Source: Ascoidea rubescens DSM 1968
Taxonomy: Eukaryota > Ascomycota > Saccharomycetes > Ascoideales > Ascoideaceae
NCBI RefSeq assembly: GCF_001661345.1
Contig: NW_017962923.1
Location: forward strand, 124,001 to 188,000
Length of the DNA: 64,000 bases
Direction: 5' to 3'
Shown piece by piece: positions 20,501 through 29,540 of the stretch. The notes under the pieces were generated by a model, which made no database searches, was not told the origin of the DNA, and worked only from the letters and a program-made list of their open reading frames with translations. The translations under genes were made by a program, and so were the position numbers. Numbering within the stretch: position 1 is the stretch's first letter; the number at the start of each line of letters is the position of its first letter.

Positions 20501-21633
20501 GAATCAGCATCAGTAGAATTTGGGCGATCGGTTTCAAAATTATTTGTTTGTGCTAAAGAAGTGTTATTAACAAGTAAAGAAAGTAAAGAATCAAAAAAGG
20601 ATTTCAGTTCATCTATGTCGTTAAGAAACTTCAATTTATCTAAGTTATTATATCTTTTCTCTGATTTCTCGGAAGCTTTATGAAATTTGAGATACATTGA
20701 ATCATTAAGAGGATCATTTTTGAATAATTGTAAATACTTCTTTTTAAGATGATTAAGATGAAGAACGTTTATGTTTATGTTCAATTTTTGATCATCATAA
20801 TTTTTTATATTCAAAGTTCTTTTTCGTAAATTATGTCCATGATGTTTATTTTTTGTAGAAAAATCTTGAGCAAAACAATGCAGAATATTTATTTTTTCGT
20901 TTTTATTGGATATATTTTTCACAGTGATATTTTTTTTTTTCTGCAATACATTTACATCATATTCATTGATAAGTTCAGAAGGTTGAGATATTGGCAAGAG
21001 TGACTTCTCATTATCATCAAGACTACAATCACATAGATTAATCAAAATATTGTTATTATCTGGATTGTTATTTTGTTTGAGAGAATCGTTTAATTCATTG
21101 TCTAAAGATGAAATAGAAATCAAGTCGTCAGATTCATCAATAAAAAATAAGTTATCGAAGTATTCATCATTCAGAATAAGCAATTTCGTTTCATTGATTA
21201 ACTGAAAATTATAATTGTCATTGTCATTGTCATTGTTATAGTAAGTTTTAATTAATTTTCTATCAAAATTGAAAATATAATCTTCCTCTTTTTGAAATGA
21301 ATTTGATTTATTGTCGGCTGTATATTCAATTAGAGTTGTTTCCAATGATTTGTCAATATTTCTAGACTTTCTCTTAAGAATACAACGATTTTTAATGATT
21401 TTTTCACCAAATTCTTGAGGCAAACTTGATTCGGATAGAATTTCTTGATTGTGAATTGATTTTGAAGGATGGCTACTGGTGTTATGTGAAGTCAAATGCT
21501 CGTCACTTGGTGGAGTAGCGATAAATGGCTTACTATTGGTATATCGATTTGGACCTAGTGAGTTTTTTTCGGAATGAACAGCATCTTTAGCAGATGGTGT
21601 ATGGAATGACAGAACCAGAACAGAATGGTTCAT
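17590..21633 (-). CDS. Large protein of unknown function
   Basis: This is an uninterrupted 1,347-residue frame that I do not recognise. It is rich in Asn, Ser, Lys and Asp and looks largely disordered. Visible pieces are an HNLRKRTLNIKNYDDQ segment near residue 275, a hydrophobic helix (NYLFLLIILSLYELFRIL) near 640, acidic SDSESDSSDLDDIDD near 770, and a basic region near 1070 (KKQKEKRIMSKKSTKIRNRK). The C-terminus is ordered-looking (GLILPEWGFGKPLPYNLLF). CDC1 lies 208 bp upstream on the same strand. In S. cerevisiae the neighbour of CDC1 is SAS4, and the basic region with IRN could loosely fit the Sas4 helical domain, but that is only a guess. An Mms22-like identity was also considered because of LRKRT and is not supported further. 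Confidence 0.75.
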   Translation of the reverse strand: MNHSVLVLSFHTPSAKDAVHSEKNSLGPNRYTNSKPFIATPPSDEHLTSHNTSSHPSKSIHNQEILSESSLPQEFGEKIIKNRCILKRKSRNIDKSLETTLIEYTADNKSNSFQKEEDYIFNFDRKLIKTYYNNDNDNDNYNFQLINETKLLILNDEYFDNLFFIDESDDLISISSLDNELNDSLKQNNNPDNNNILINLCDCSLDDNEKSLLPISQPSELINEYDVNVLQKKKNITVKNISNKNEKINILHCFAQDFSTKNKHHGHNLRKRTLNIKNYDDQKLNININVLHLNHLKKKYLQLFKNDPLNDSMYLKFHKASEKSEKRYNNLDKLKFLNDIDELKSFFDSLLSLLVNNTSLAQTNNFETDRPNSTDADSIGKETRRLRTRMTNQINTSLAPTSSSIIVSYLNNILNLNFNKNLMGFSKSQVLVNIFNFINKLNIKSNQSKNLISLNNNLLNIDSANNAYSSTPLNLKTDSSNFKSMKKFLNTQFGYPELQNYGFLRKNTDLNLDSLLVKEIQGNCNFIPSNFDYGKNFDDSPNFSSQNSEPNFNSYASLTFNSFNNFKNMLSNNIFETFETFETKTDISFPATLTTKDKSILKILSKITYINPHSILMPCPNNNKDATNSVKSPTITSLKNLNYLFLLIILSLYELFRILRFFKIWSFKNQLIIYNCKKELSKTQDRSELIRNLFSNITYQNERSNESFDHYKRLKNSLEGNHFQNNRQLKHFLQKFQNKIRHKVNGNTASFSSSNPIVSDKLYEELSIFISDSESDSSDLDDIDDLSNVTGSEILTKKHIQNRNRLNLEKELLDSYYSDQEENFMTVDEIREKRKKKFQSKFKKFSEFGVGKGTFVNEKEEHNKIWKNFKPIKFFVNNDSTLLLLMYNIRSGLKIYNLNEFFKFTTPNNSDDNLNKDENKSSLDPKNEFFKNGLLFEKQKTTNPDNCLSDFPKINGSDYIYESGSDKALIENQHISLKNKLILKDELISNQKTGEITSTLNNKNELKIKKKKNSDNSLLAKYLDEKNNILGSNDIKVDEMASTKKVSKNSNRHLRERKSQIEDLKKTSFYKVKVKKQKEKRIMSKKSTKIRNRKLLLEQDRKEYKSIFVSFFTNPKEKELYFRPYDYKLQSTEQKLKDYIDKEKGDPAKFSIYITKRKRNENTVRTDSITHTEKVIKKMKPIIGENCFGNETSLDTTEDDKKGISEKNKNKTSRLRQLSKIDYNINELSNKAIRYKNSYLKSNFDKDVGQEQQSDKIIMDKVENDIAQKNMNETIKKKGMMITIDINNYVTEGNYRVKETGLILPEWGFGKPLPYNLLFKYGQSNQNRCKSIESNDFEEFQLPKEFF

Positions 21634-21841
21634 GGCTTTTGGATCCAGTGGAGTCGAGAAGCAGTTGCAAAGTAGTTGAGAAGTGGATCAAAGATGAGAA
21701 TTTGCGATTGCTGTGAATTCTGGTGTAGAAAGTGTCATCTGACCTGAGGCCCGAGAAGCAGGAAACGAAAGAAAGCAGAAGAAGCTACAGGGCAAACAAA
21801 AAAGAAGGTGGAAGAATAGAATACAAGGCCCAATACTGATG

Positions 21842-23440
21842 CTATATATGATAAAACCAAAGAAATTCTAGATAGATTCCCCAGATTGTGACAAGCTCTA
21901 CGTAGGCAAACCTGACGAGTCTTTTTTTGATCTGTTTGTTTTTACTATTTTCATTGTCGTCTTTGAGATAACCAGACAGGATTTTAGAGGAGTTGTTTGT
22001 GGAAAATTTGTGATAATAATCATCGTAACCTTCTTTTCTTTTGTCAAACTTGTTTCTAAGTTGAAGAAAGCAGTCCAACCAAGTTAGAGGACTGAAGATG
22101 GCTGGAAAAAAAGAGATTAGAAATATATAGATGATTGAACTAAGAAATATAGTTATGTAGGAAAAAAGCATTGTATAAGGGGGGTCCATTAGACATATAT
22201 TTGATTGAAAAGTCTCTCTTTGATGGGCTCTCGGGTAATCAACTTGAGCAAGATCATTTGAAAGTGATAACATTTGGAAAGCGGGATATTTAATACCCAT
22301 GTTCATAGAAAAGGATTTAACAGTTATTTCCTTTGTCTTTTTTCCACTGATTGGATTTGTATGGGTAATTTCACAATAATCGTGGTCATCGCCAGAGAGA
22401 ATGAGATCGGGTTTGATTTGATTTAACAATTGATTAGATAGCTCGTAGGATAAAACGGTTTGAAAATCAATGCCATTGACCAAAGGAAATGGGTTTTTGC
22501 TTTCTCTTGGACCATTGCACTTTAATTTATTGGGATCTCTGAAAAATGGAACATGGGTTAGCAAAATATTTGGATAATTATTGTTATTAAAATAAGGATT
22601 TGAAGGCAAGTAATGATTTATAAACTCAAGAGAATTGTTGTTGAGGCCTGATTGCGACTGTTGATTTGATAAAGAAATGGTATCTAATGTGATTATGGAA
22701 TGATTTCCTATGAGATTTAAAGAATTTGATTCACCAAAAAAAACTTGAAAACGATCATTAAGAGTTTTATTCATTGTTGTGTCCCAGCCAATATCATGAT
22801 TTCCAGGCAAGTTTTGATAAATGTTGGCACTTCTTTCAATGTATTTTTTTGAAAAAATTGAATTGTATCTTGTATATTCTTGAAACCATTTTTCATCATT
22901 AAACCACTCTCTACCTCCATCGAATAAGTCACCTAGAAATATAAGAGAATCAGGCTGCAAAACTTGATTTAACAATTTGAAATTTTTTCTCATATAATTG
23001 TCAGAAATAATTCTGGTGATATATTGAAGAAGATACGGCCTATCAGGATAAGTATGGTCATCAACAATTTGAGGATCAGCTATGACGACAACTTTATGGT
23101 TATCCCAATTATCCCAGTAATCCCATTTTTGACAAATTTTCAAATAGTTGTAAGGCTGGACAGATTCAAAATAATTAATTGTGAAAAAAAAAAGCAACCA
23201 AATAAAGAAGATGTGGTGAAAAGATTTGGAGATGGTGGAAAAAACATTGACAATGTTTGATTTTGAGGCTAAATATGAACCATCGTGGGTCTTGTGAGAG
23301 AAGACATTGTGACTGTCGTGGTTATTGGGGAACTTTTGGGGGTGAGAAGAGAACTGAGCAGCTGAGTGGGAAGCAAGTGGATCAGCATACAAGGGAAGAG
23401 CCCCGGTGTTTGTTCTTTTCCTCAAGGGTTTGAGATTCAT
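21842..23440 (-). CDS. CDC1: Cdc1-like metallophosphoesterase (GPI-anchor remodelling)
   Basis: Cdc1 is a membrane-bound, Mn-dependent phosphoesterase of the ER/Golgi that removes ethanolamine phosphate from GPI-anchor mannose. All calcineurin-type metal motifs are visible in this 532-aa protein: ADPQIVDDHTYPDRP near 121, GDLFDGGREWF near 168, GNHDIGWD near 211, and SGDDHDYCE near 348. The spacing and the wording PQIVD...TYP fit Cdc1 better than its relative Ted1. An N-terminal membrane segment (FFIWLLFFFTINYF, about 88-101) and two or three C-terminal hydrophobic segments flank the luminal enzyme domain. The start is the ATG at 23438-23440 (MNLKPLRKRTNTG); the longer open frame enters the GC-rich divergent promoter and was not used. 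Confidence 0.85.
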   Translation of the reverse strand: MNLKPLRKRTNTGALPLYADPLASHSAAQFSSHPQKFPNNHDSHNVFSHKTHDGSYLASKSNIVNVFSTISKSFHHIFFIWLLFFFTINYFESVQPYNYLKICQKWDYWDNWDNHKVVVIADPQIVDDHTYPDRPYLLQYITRIISDNYMRKNFKLLNQVLQPDSLIFLGDLFDGGREWFNDEKWFQEYTRYNSIFSKKYIERSANIYQNLPGNHDIGWDTTMNKTLNDRFQVFFGESNSLNLIGNHSIITLDTISLSNQQSQSGLNNNSLEFINHYLPSNPYFNNNNYPNILLTHVPFFRDPNKLKCNGPRESKNPFPLVNGIDFQTVLSYELSNQLLNQIKPDLILSGDDHDYCEITHTNPISGKKTKEITVKSFSMNMGIKYPAFQMLSLSNDLAQVDYPRAHQRETFQSNICLMDPPYTMLFSYITIFLSSIIYIFLISFFPAIFSPLTWLDCFLQLRNKFDKRKEGYDDYYHKFSTNNSSKILSGYLKDDNENSKNKQIKKRLVRFAYVELVTIWGIYLEFLWFYHI

Positions 23441-23733
23441 TTGGTGGATAAGAGCACAACAGTAAAGAGCCTGGAAATACAGCAGGAGAAAAAGGGCAGA
23501 GGTGCCAGCTACAAACACCTGTCGCCAGCGTTGGCAGCGCACCGATGCTGTCACCGCGCCTCGACAGGCAGGTGCAGCTGCGTGTGCTGCGTGCTCTGGC
23601 ACACGTGCCTTTGGCGCTGCGCGTGCGTCACGGGCCGGAGCCCTGGAGCCCTAAGGGCTTTTGTACACGTGCTCGTAGTGTGGATCAAAACCGGCGGGCG
23701 CACCAAGAGCTGTTGCATCCCCAGCAGGCCGAG
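23441..23733. promoter_or_regulatory. GC-rich divergent promoter CDC1 / GCIP-like gene with two CACGTG sites
   Basis: This 293-bp spacer between divergent genes is strikingly GC-rich from about 23500 to 23740 compared with the AT-rich coding DNA around it. CACGTG palindromes lie at 23602-23607 and 23666-23671. Long open frames through it on both strands are explained by the lack of AT-rich stop codons, not by coding. Confidence 0.6.
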
Positions 23734-24738
23734 ATGGAAGAGCTACGTCGTTGCATAGTGCTGTGCCAGGCCTGTCTCCAGACTGTTCTCTCCAGCGTGG
23801 AGAAGAAGCCGTTGCTTTTTCTGGACACCCCAGAACCTCTCGTCCAGGCCTTGAAGTTGCTCAGAATCTCCACTGTCAAAGTCGCCATTCTTTTCAAATT
23901 GCCCTTTAATCAAGATGATAACTTGCTTCCTGCCTTGAAGGAAATCACTGCTCTTTCTGAGTTGGCAAACGCAAATGTCTTGCCTCTTGTATCTCAAATA
24001 TATTTTGAGCCACACAACTACAGCCATCTTGCGCTTTCCAGGCTTTTCACCGCCAAAATTTTATCTGGTTTATTTGCTCTTTTTTCCTCCATTTCTAGAT
24101 TGATGGATGAGTTTTTATCCATCTTGTCCCTCATTGACCAGCATCCACAAAAAAATTCTCAAAATCAAAATCTTTCTAATAACCGATTAATTTCATCTGC
24201 AAATGTTTTAAATAACATTGATTCTTTAATCAAAACCCTTGAAGATGGTGAAACAATCTTGTTTTCACTGACTTTATCTTCTTCTTTAAATATGATTAAT
24301 GACGCAATAGACGACTATGATGAATGGACTCAAAATCCACAGCAATTAGATGATCCCTTTGGCTTACAATCTAATATCCATGTTGACCACAAAAATCTCA
24401 ATCAGTTGGTTGAATTGAGTGCAAAAATCTATATTCCAAAGGTAAAATTAATTAAATTATTGTTATCATTATCAATTAAAAAATTATTGTCAACACCTCT
24501 TTTCAAACAAATAAGTGATGACTTATTTTTCAAAATAAACCAATTAAATCTCTTGATTGACGATTTAGTTTCCTCAATATTGATGAACAACGATATTCTC
24601 TACATCCAAAATAATCCCATGAAACAAATTGATTCAACTATAATCCTCCTAATAGATGATTTGAAAAAAACATATAAAGATGATCCAAATAAGTTGAAAT
24701 GGTTTGATAATTGGTTATCTAAATATTCTGCTCTTTAA
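23734..24738 (+). CDS. GCIP/cyclin-D1-binding-protein-1-like protein
   Basis: This mostly helical, Leu-rich protein (334 aa) begins MEELRRCIVLCQACLQTVL. It carries DEWTQNPQQLDDPFGLQ near residues 190-206, which recalls the conserved acidic-DPFG block of the GCIP (CCNDBP1) family. These proteins have a two-domain helical bundle, and their fungal members are poorly studied. The start at 23734 is the first ATG after the GC-rich promoter; the frame is open upstream to 23545 without support. A (GTA)n/(TTG)n repeat follows within 15 bp of the stop. The family call rests on one motif and the overall pattern, so it is tentative; the gene itself is well supported by length and composition. Confidence 0.7.
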   Translation: MEELRRCIVLCQACLQTVLSSVEKKPLLFLDTPEPLVQALKLLRISTVKVAILFKLPFNQDDNLLPALKEITALSELANANVLPLVSQIYFEPHNYSHLALSRLFTAKILSGLFALFSSISRLMDEFLSILSLIDQHPQKNSQNQNLSNNRLISSANVLNNIDSLIKTLEDGETILFSLTLSSSLNMINDAIDDYDEWTQNPQQLDDPFGLQSNIHVDHKNLNQLVELSAKIYIPKVKLIKLLLSLSIKKLLSTPLFKQISDDLFFKINQLNLLIDDLVSSILMNNDILYIQNNPMKQIDSTIILLIDDLKKTYKDDPNKLKWFDNWLSKYSAL

Positions 24739-24776
24739 TAATAGTATTAGCAGTAGTAGTAGTAGTAGTAGTAGTA

Positions 24777-24807
<31 letters not shown>

Positions 24808-25682
24808 TCCTTTATATAATTTTATAATTTTATATTTTTATCTAATCTCCATTTATATAGAGATTAATTGACAATACATCATCACAAAATTTAAATTATC
24901 CAGCATAAACTTTAATAATCATTCCTATTATCACTATTTGAAACCTTATAAGAAAAAACAAAATTGTGTTCGGCATATTACCTTTTTTTATCTATTTTAT
25001 CTATTTATTTTTTATTTCTTCATTTATTATTTGTTTTTATCTATTCATTTTAATTAATATCTATATAGATCCATGTTGATCTATTTTGATCTCTTCTTTG
25101 TTGTATTCATTAATAAAACAAATTACATTTCAAGTTTATCAAAGTTTTAAAACAACTGTACACAATATAAATTTTAAAGTTTACTTCATTTTTAATTGGA
25201 TGTACTGATAACAAATCACTTGTTTTAAAACACTTGTTTTAATGGTTTCAATCATAAATTATATTGTTTTTTTTAATTTTTTTAATTTTTTAATCATTTA
25301 ATATTTAATTTAATCTATTACACCACTTACAACAATTAAAATAGAATGGCAATTTACTTAATAAATAATTTTAGAAATAAATTCCAACTTCTTTCTTTAA
25401 TAATGTGTATTTTCTTAATTTATTCTTCATTTTTATTCTTCCAAACTTATATAAAATGTATAAAAGTTATTCAATTTTATCAATTTTATCAAAAATAATC
25501 GTCTAGTAAAGGAAAACAAATAATCCTTAATTTCTCATCAATAATAATCTATTAATAACAGTTGAATATTAAATTATCCCAAAATCATTCCGTTCAATCA
25601 TATCACCTCGTAATTCTATTTTATTTTCAAAATTTTTTAGCAAATATTCAAAAAACTACAGAGATAATCAATAAATAATATA
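24739..25682. other. Long AT-rich intergenic stretch after the GCIP-like gene
   Basis: This 944-bp region begins with a compound microsatellite: AGT repeats (24751-24778) directly followed by TTG repeats (24779-24806). The rest is very AT-rich with T-runs and holds no open frame of note. I see no tRNA or other RNA signature. Confidence 0.5.
24751..24806 (+). repeat. Compound triplet microsatellite (AGT)n(TTG)n
   Basis: About nine GTA/AGT units switch directly to about nine TTG units. The array lies 12 bp after the stop codon of the GCIP-like gene, so it is probably in its 3' untranslated region. Confidence 0.9.
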
Positions 25683-25859
25683 ATGAATAAAACAACTACA
25701 AAATTTAATCAAAATATGAAAAAACCAGAATATGGCACCTGGACTTGCACTTACTGTTTAAAACCCAATAGTTATATCGTCAAAAATAATGGTCAGAATC
25801 AAACAATAAAGCTTTTTGTTTGTAATAGCTGCGGTCAGTTTTCAGCTGTTGTAGCTTGA
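25683..25859 (+). CDS. 58-residue zinc-ribbon-like small protein
   Basis: This short frame encodes 58 residues. Residues 18-24 and 47-50 give two CxxC pairs: GTWTCTYCLKPN, then 20 residues later VCNSCGQF. A Trp two residues before the first Cys and an Asn four residues after the second recall RanBP2-type zinc fingers (W-x-C-x2-C-x3-N), although the spacing to the second pair is longer than usual. The paired cysteines, Lys-rich N-terminus and position alone in a 1.9-kb gap argue for a real gene, but I know no close relative. It could also be a rubredoxin-like knuckle or chance. Confidence 0.5.
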   Translation: MNKTTTKFNQNMKKPEYGTWTCTYCLKPNSYIVKNNGQNQTIKLFVCNSCGQFSAVVA

Positions 25860-26597
25860 TGTACTTAACATCAGTTTTTCAATATATATATAAAAAAATG
25901 GACTCTTGATTTATACTTTTAATGTGGTAGTTTTTTTTTTAGGTGCTTATTATGCTTTGTTTTGTGTTGAATCTAATAAATCTTATTTTCATTCTTTTCT
26001 TCGGTTTTTTGAAATTCCCGGTACTATGATTTAACAACTTATGTGTTTGCTTTTGTTTAAAACCCTTTTCTATTTATTCACAATTCTGAGTTTTGAATCC
26101 ATCTCTCTATGATGTTTCATCAGTTTCAAAAGTTTTATATACTGTTTTAGATAATTGAAGGATTCACTTCTAAAACAAAACTCGAAAAATTTCTTTTTGT
26201 GTAGAGCGATCATCATAATGTATGCATAATGCATGCATTTTGCGTTTATATGCAGACAGACATCATTTACATGCACTTCCTAATTAGGCATACTGTTCAT
26301 TTATAAGCAATAATCTTCTTATTATCCTCAAAATTTCATAGCTAATCGACTTTAGCAATTTTCAAGCTTTACAGCATGAAAGTTGCTGGATTTTTTATTT
26401 TCTTGCGTTTTTATATAATGCTATATACAAAAAAAAATCAATATAGAAGCAAATTTTGTTTTCCTTTCAGACTTGAAAACTAATTTTTACGTTGTTACAG
26501 ATTGTTTTTTCAACATTTACTAAAACAACTCGTTTTAATAGTATTAAAAACAAAATTATTAATTTAAATTTTCTATTCTATTCTATTCTATTCAAAA
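25860..26597. promoter_or_regulatory. Upstream region of GIT1
   Basis: This 738-bp AT-rich region has an ATGCAT-rich patch (26217-26275, with TGCATAATGCATGCATTTTG) and a TTCTA tandem repeat (26571-26592) just before the GIT1 start. No CACGTG is present. The frame at 26070-26276 on the minus strand is not convincing. Confidence 0.4.
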
Positions 26598-28160
26598 ATG
26601 AAAGTTCTTACTAGGGATTTACCTAACTCATTTAGTGAATTTGCATTTGGATGGTATCAAAAATCTCAAAACGAGACTTGCTTCTCCAATACCACAAAAA
26701 AAGAGAAACAAAAAAACTTTGATGAAAATTCCAATATAACCCACTCAATACACTCAGAGCTAGAAAACCAGAATCCTCAAACTAAAAAAAACAGCATATG
26801 GGCCGTTTTAAGCTCTGGAGCTGGATTATTTTCAGATGGATACATTAATAATTCTATGAGCACTACATCCACCTGTTTAGCATTGTTATATAATGAGAAA
26901 TATACAAACTCTAGTGCCATGAACAACGTTGCATCAATAGTGTTTGCGGGCACAGTTCTTGGTCAATTAATCTTTGGTTATATTTCCGATAAAGTCTCAA
27001 GAAAATCTGGTATGCTAATGGCATCTGCAGGTTTAACTGTTTTTTCTATTTTGTGCTCAGCATCTTGGGGAAAAAATAAGAATGATGTTCATGGTATGCT
27101 TATTGCTTTGACAGTTTATCGTTTTATTCTCGGGTTTTTTTTAGGTGCTGAGTATCCATGTGGCTCGGTTAGTGCAGCAGAAGCATCTAGCTGTTTACCT
27201 AGAAGACACAGAAACAGATATTTTTGCATGTTCACAAACTTTTGTATTGATTGTGGATTTTTGACTGCCTCAATTGTTCCCATGATACTTTTATCTATTT
27301 TTACGCCTAATAACTTAACACCTGTTTGGAGAATAACTCTTGGTTTTGGTGCAATTCCACCATTGGCATTATTTTTTATGAGAGTCAATTTTAATGATGA
27401 TGAATCATTTCAAAAATTGAGGTTCAAAAAAACCTCTATTCCGTATTTTTTGTTCATTAAATTTTACTGGTTCAGATTATTTATCGTTAGTTTAGTTTGG
27501 TTTATTTATAATTTTAGTGTTTATGCATTTGGTATCTATGCTACTTTTATAATCCATAAAATTACTTCGGATGGTAATTTATATAAAACATTTGGCTTCA
27601 ACATTTTGCTTAATTTTTTTTATATTTTAGGTTCTTTTCCAGGGTGTTTTGTTTCTGATTATCTTGGACCAAGATTAACTTTGGTTCTTGGTGCCTTTCT
27701 ACAATCTATAATTGGCTATATCATGGCTAGCTGTTATGCAAGTCTTCTTAAAAATATTGGCGCTTTTGTTTTTGTTTATGGTATGTTTTTAGCATTTGGT
27801 GAATTTGGCCCTGGCAATAATATTGGATTATTAGCTTCAAAAACTTCAGCTGCAGGTATAAGAGGAACCTACTATTCAATTGCTGCAGCAATGGGAAAAG
27901 TAGGAGCTTTTGTTGGCACATATACCTTTTCAATTATTGTTAAAAATGCTGGAGGGTATGATACAGTCAGTGGATTACAGGCCCCCTATTGGGTTGCTTC
28001 TTCATTATGTCTAGTTTCAGCTATTCTAATTCTTTTCTTTTTGCCTTCTGTTGATCCAGATGTAATGAAAGAAGAGGATAAAAATTTCTTGGAATATTTG
28101 AAAGCTAGCGGTTTTGAGATTAATCTATTAGGAGCAGATAGAAAAGAGGAAAAGCCATAA
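26598..28160 (+). CDS. GIT1: Glycerophosphodiester transporter Git1-like (MFS)
   Basis: This is a plasma-membrane major-facilitator proton symporter for glycerophosphoinositol and glycerophosphocholine, phosphate and inositol sources. The 520 aa match S. cerevisiae Git1 (518 aa). About 12 hydrophobic segments are visible. The family start SSGAGLFSDGYINNS near 71-85 and the MFS loop motif GYISDKVSRKSGM near 129-141 are present, followed by GFFLGAEYPCGSVSAAE near 178-194 and FGEFGPGNN near 395-403. The N-terminal 60 residues are a polar cytoplasmic extension. The best alternative is a close member of the same phospholipid-metabolite/phosphate porter family (Pho84-like), but SDGYINNS favours Git1. 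The gene converges with MAP1 (255 bp between stops). Confidence 0.88.
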   Translation: MKVLTRDLPNSFSEFAFGWYQKSQNETCFSNTTKKEKQKNFDENSNITHSIHSELENQNPQTKKNSIWAVLSSGAGLFSDGYINNSMSTTSTCLALLYNEKYTNSSAMNNVASIVFAGTVLGQLIFGYISDKVSRKSGMLMASAGLTVFSILCSASWGKNKNDVHGMLIALTVYRFILGFFLGAEYPCGSVSAAEASSCLPRRHRNRYFCMFTNFCIDCGFLTASIVPMILLSIFTPNNLTPVWRITLGFGAIPPLALFFMRVNFNDDESFQKLRFKKTSIPYFLFIKFYWFRLFIVSLVWFIYNFSVYAFGIYATFIIHKITSDGNLYKTFGFNILLNFFYILGSFPGCFVSDYLGPRLTLVLGAFLQSIIGYIMASCYASLLKNIGAFVFVYGMFLAFGEFGPGNNIGLLASKTSAAGIRGTYYSIAAAMGKVGAFVGTYTFSIIVKNAGGYDTVSGLQAPYWVASSLCLVSAILILFFLPSVDPDVMKEEDKNFLEYLKASGFEINLLGADRKEEKP

Positions 28161-28415
28161 TTTTCACAAAATTTGACAATGTGTAAGTTAAGTAAATGCA
28201 TATATAAAATAATAAAAAAAGAGACCTGTTGAACTAAAAACAATAAAAGGTACTTGTTGACTAATTGATTTGTGAATTTAGTTTTTTTAACTATGTTTTT
28301 TTTATATTTTTTTATTAAAGACTTTCATTTTAAAATTTTGCCTTGAAAATTAAAAAATCAAAAAAAATCAGTGGTTTAAAAATTAATATGGAATGAACCA
28401 AAAAAAAAAAATGAA

Positions 28416-29540
28416 TTATAATCTTTTAACTGGGCCACCTGGAGAATGTTTGAATCTTGCAGTTAAGACCTCAACTCCAGTTTGAGTAACTAACAAAGTG
28501 TGTTCAAACTGAGCAGTTAATCCGCCATCTTGAGTTACGGCGGTCCAATTATCAGGCCATATATCATCTTTCCATGTACCTTGAGTTATCATAGGTTCAA
28601 TTGTGAATGTCATACCTGGTTTGCAAACTCCGGCAGCTTTATTTTTTGCATAGTGGAATATATCTGGCTTACAGTGAAACAAAGTCCCAACACCATGCCC
28701 AGAATAAGTCCTTACTACTTGTAGGCCATGTTTTTTAGCATATGGCTCAATAATATTGCCTATGTTTCTGATCGGAAAACCAGGTTTGATGCTTTGAATA
28801 GCTAAATCGAGACATTCTCTAGTTGACTCTATTAAATTGACAATTTTAGGATCAGATTTGGCCTTATCTCCAACATAATATGTTTCATTTAGGTCTGAGT
28901 GGAAACCATCTTTATAGAGAGATATATCTAAATTGACTATATCGCCATCTTTTAAAGGTCGTTTATCCGGTATACCATGACAAATAACTTCATTAACAGA
29001 AGTGCATACAGATTTTGGAAAATTATAATAGTTCAATGGTGAAGGATAGGCTTTTCTCTTTATTGTTTCGTTGTGGACAATTTCATCGATTTCATCTGTA
29101 GTTATACCAGGTTTGATTGCAGCGGCTGCTGCGTCCAACACTTCTCTGCCTAGTTTATTAACCGTTCTAAAAGTTTTGATTTCAGACTCACTTAAAATAT
29201 GCATTTTAGAAGTTCTATCGGTCTGCTGTTCAGAAACAGGAATACCATTGGTAACATATTCTGGTTTTTTAATGGAGTCAGGAACAAATCTTCTTGGGGA
29301 TAATGGATAAAAGGGTCTGAGAGCGCCTGTGAATTCATAATCTGGAAAGGGATTATAAGAATCAACACCGTTTTTAACATGAATTGCTTTATGATTCAAC
29401 CAATTTCTACGAAAGCAACTTTGATCACAAAATACCGAAGTTAGATTTTGTTTGAGACAAATAGGGCATTTTAAGCTGGAGGTTGTTTCTTTTCCACAAT
29501 TGGGACCACAGCAATATATTTTTTGATCAGAAGCAGACAT
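28416..29540 (-). CDS. MAP1: Methionine aminopeptidase 1
   Basis: Map1 is the main cytosolic enzyme removing the initiator Met from nascent chains, working at the ribosome. The 374-aa protein starts MSASDQKIYCCG. It has the N-terminal double zinc-finger region (CGPNCGKE, CPICLKQ, CDQSCFRRNWLNHKAIH), then a conserved linker (LSPRRFVP) and the type I catalytic domain. Metal ligands are visible: Asp in NLDISLYKDG, Asp in FHSDLNETY, His in TYSGHGVGTLFH, Glu in FTIEPM and Glu in AQFEHTLLV. The ATG at 29538-29540 is the only in-frame start; the open frame further upstream lacks ATG and lies in the promoter, where a CACGTG occurs at 29657-29662. Confidence 0.96.
   Translation of the reverse strand: MSASDQKIYCCGPNCGKETTSSLKCPICLKQNLTSVFCDQSCFRRNWLNHKAIHVKNGVDSYNPFPDYEFTGALRPFYPLSPRRFVPDSIKKPEYVTNGIPVSEQQTDRTSKMHILSESEIKTFRTVNKLGREVLDAAAAAIKPGITTDEIDEIVHNETIKRKAYPSPLNYYNFPKSVCTSVNEVICHGIPDKRPLKDGDIVNLDISLYKDGFHSDLNETYYVGDKAKSDPKIVNLIESTRECLDLAIQSIKPGFPIRNIGNIIEPYAKKHGLQVVRTYSGHGVGTLFHCKPDIFHYAKNKAAGVCKPGMTFTIEPMITQGTWKDDIWPDNWTAVTQDGGLTAQFEHTLLVTQTGVEVLTARFKHSPGGPVKRL

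Noticed and set aside
23441-23602. Long N-terminus for CDC1
   Set aside because: It lies in a GC-rich divergent promoter where all frames stay open; the in-frame ATG at 23440 gives a normal Cdc1 start.
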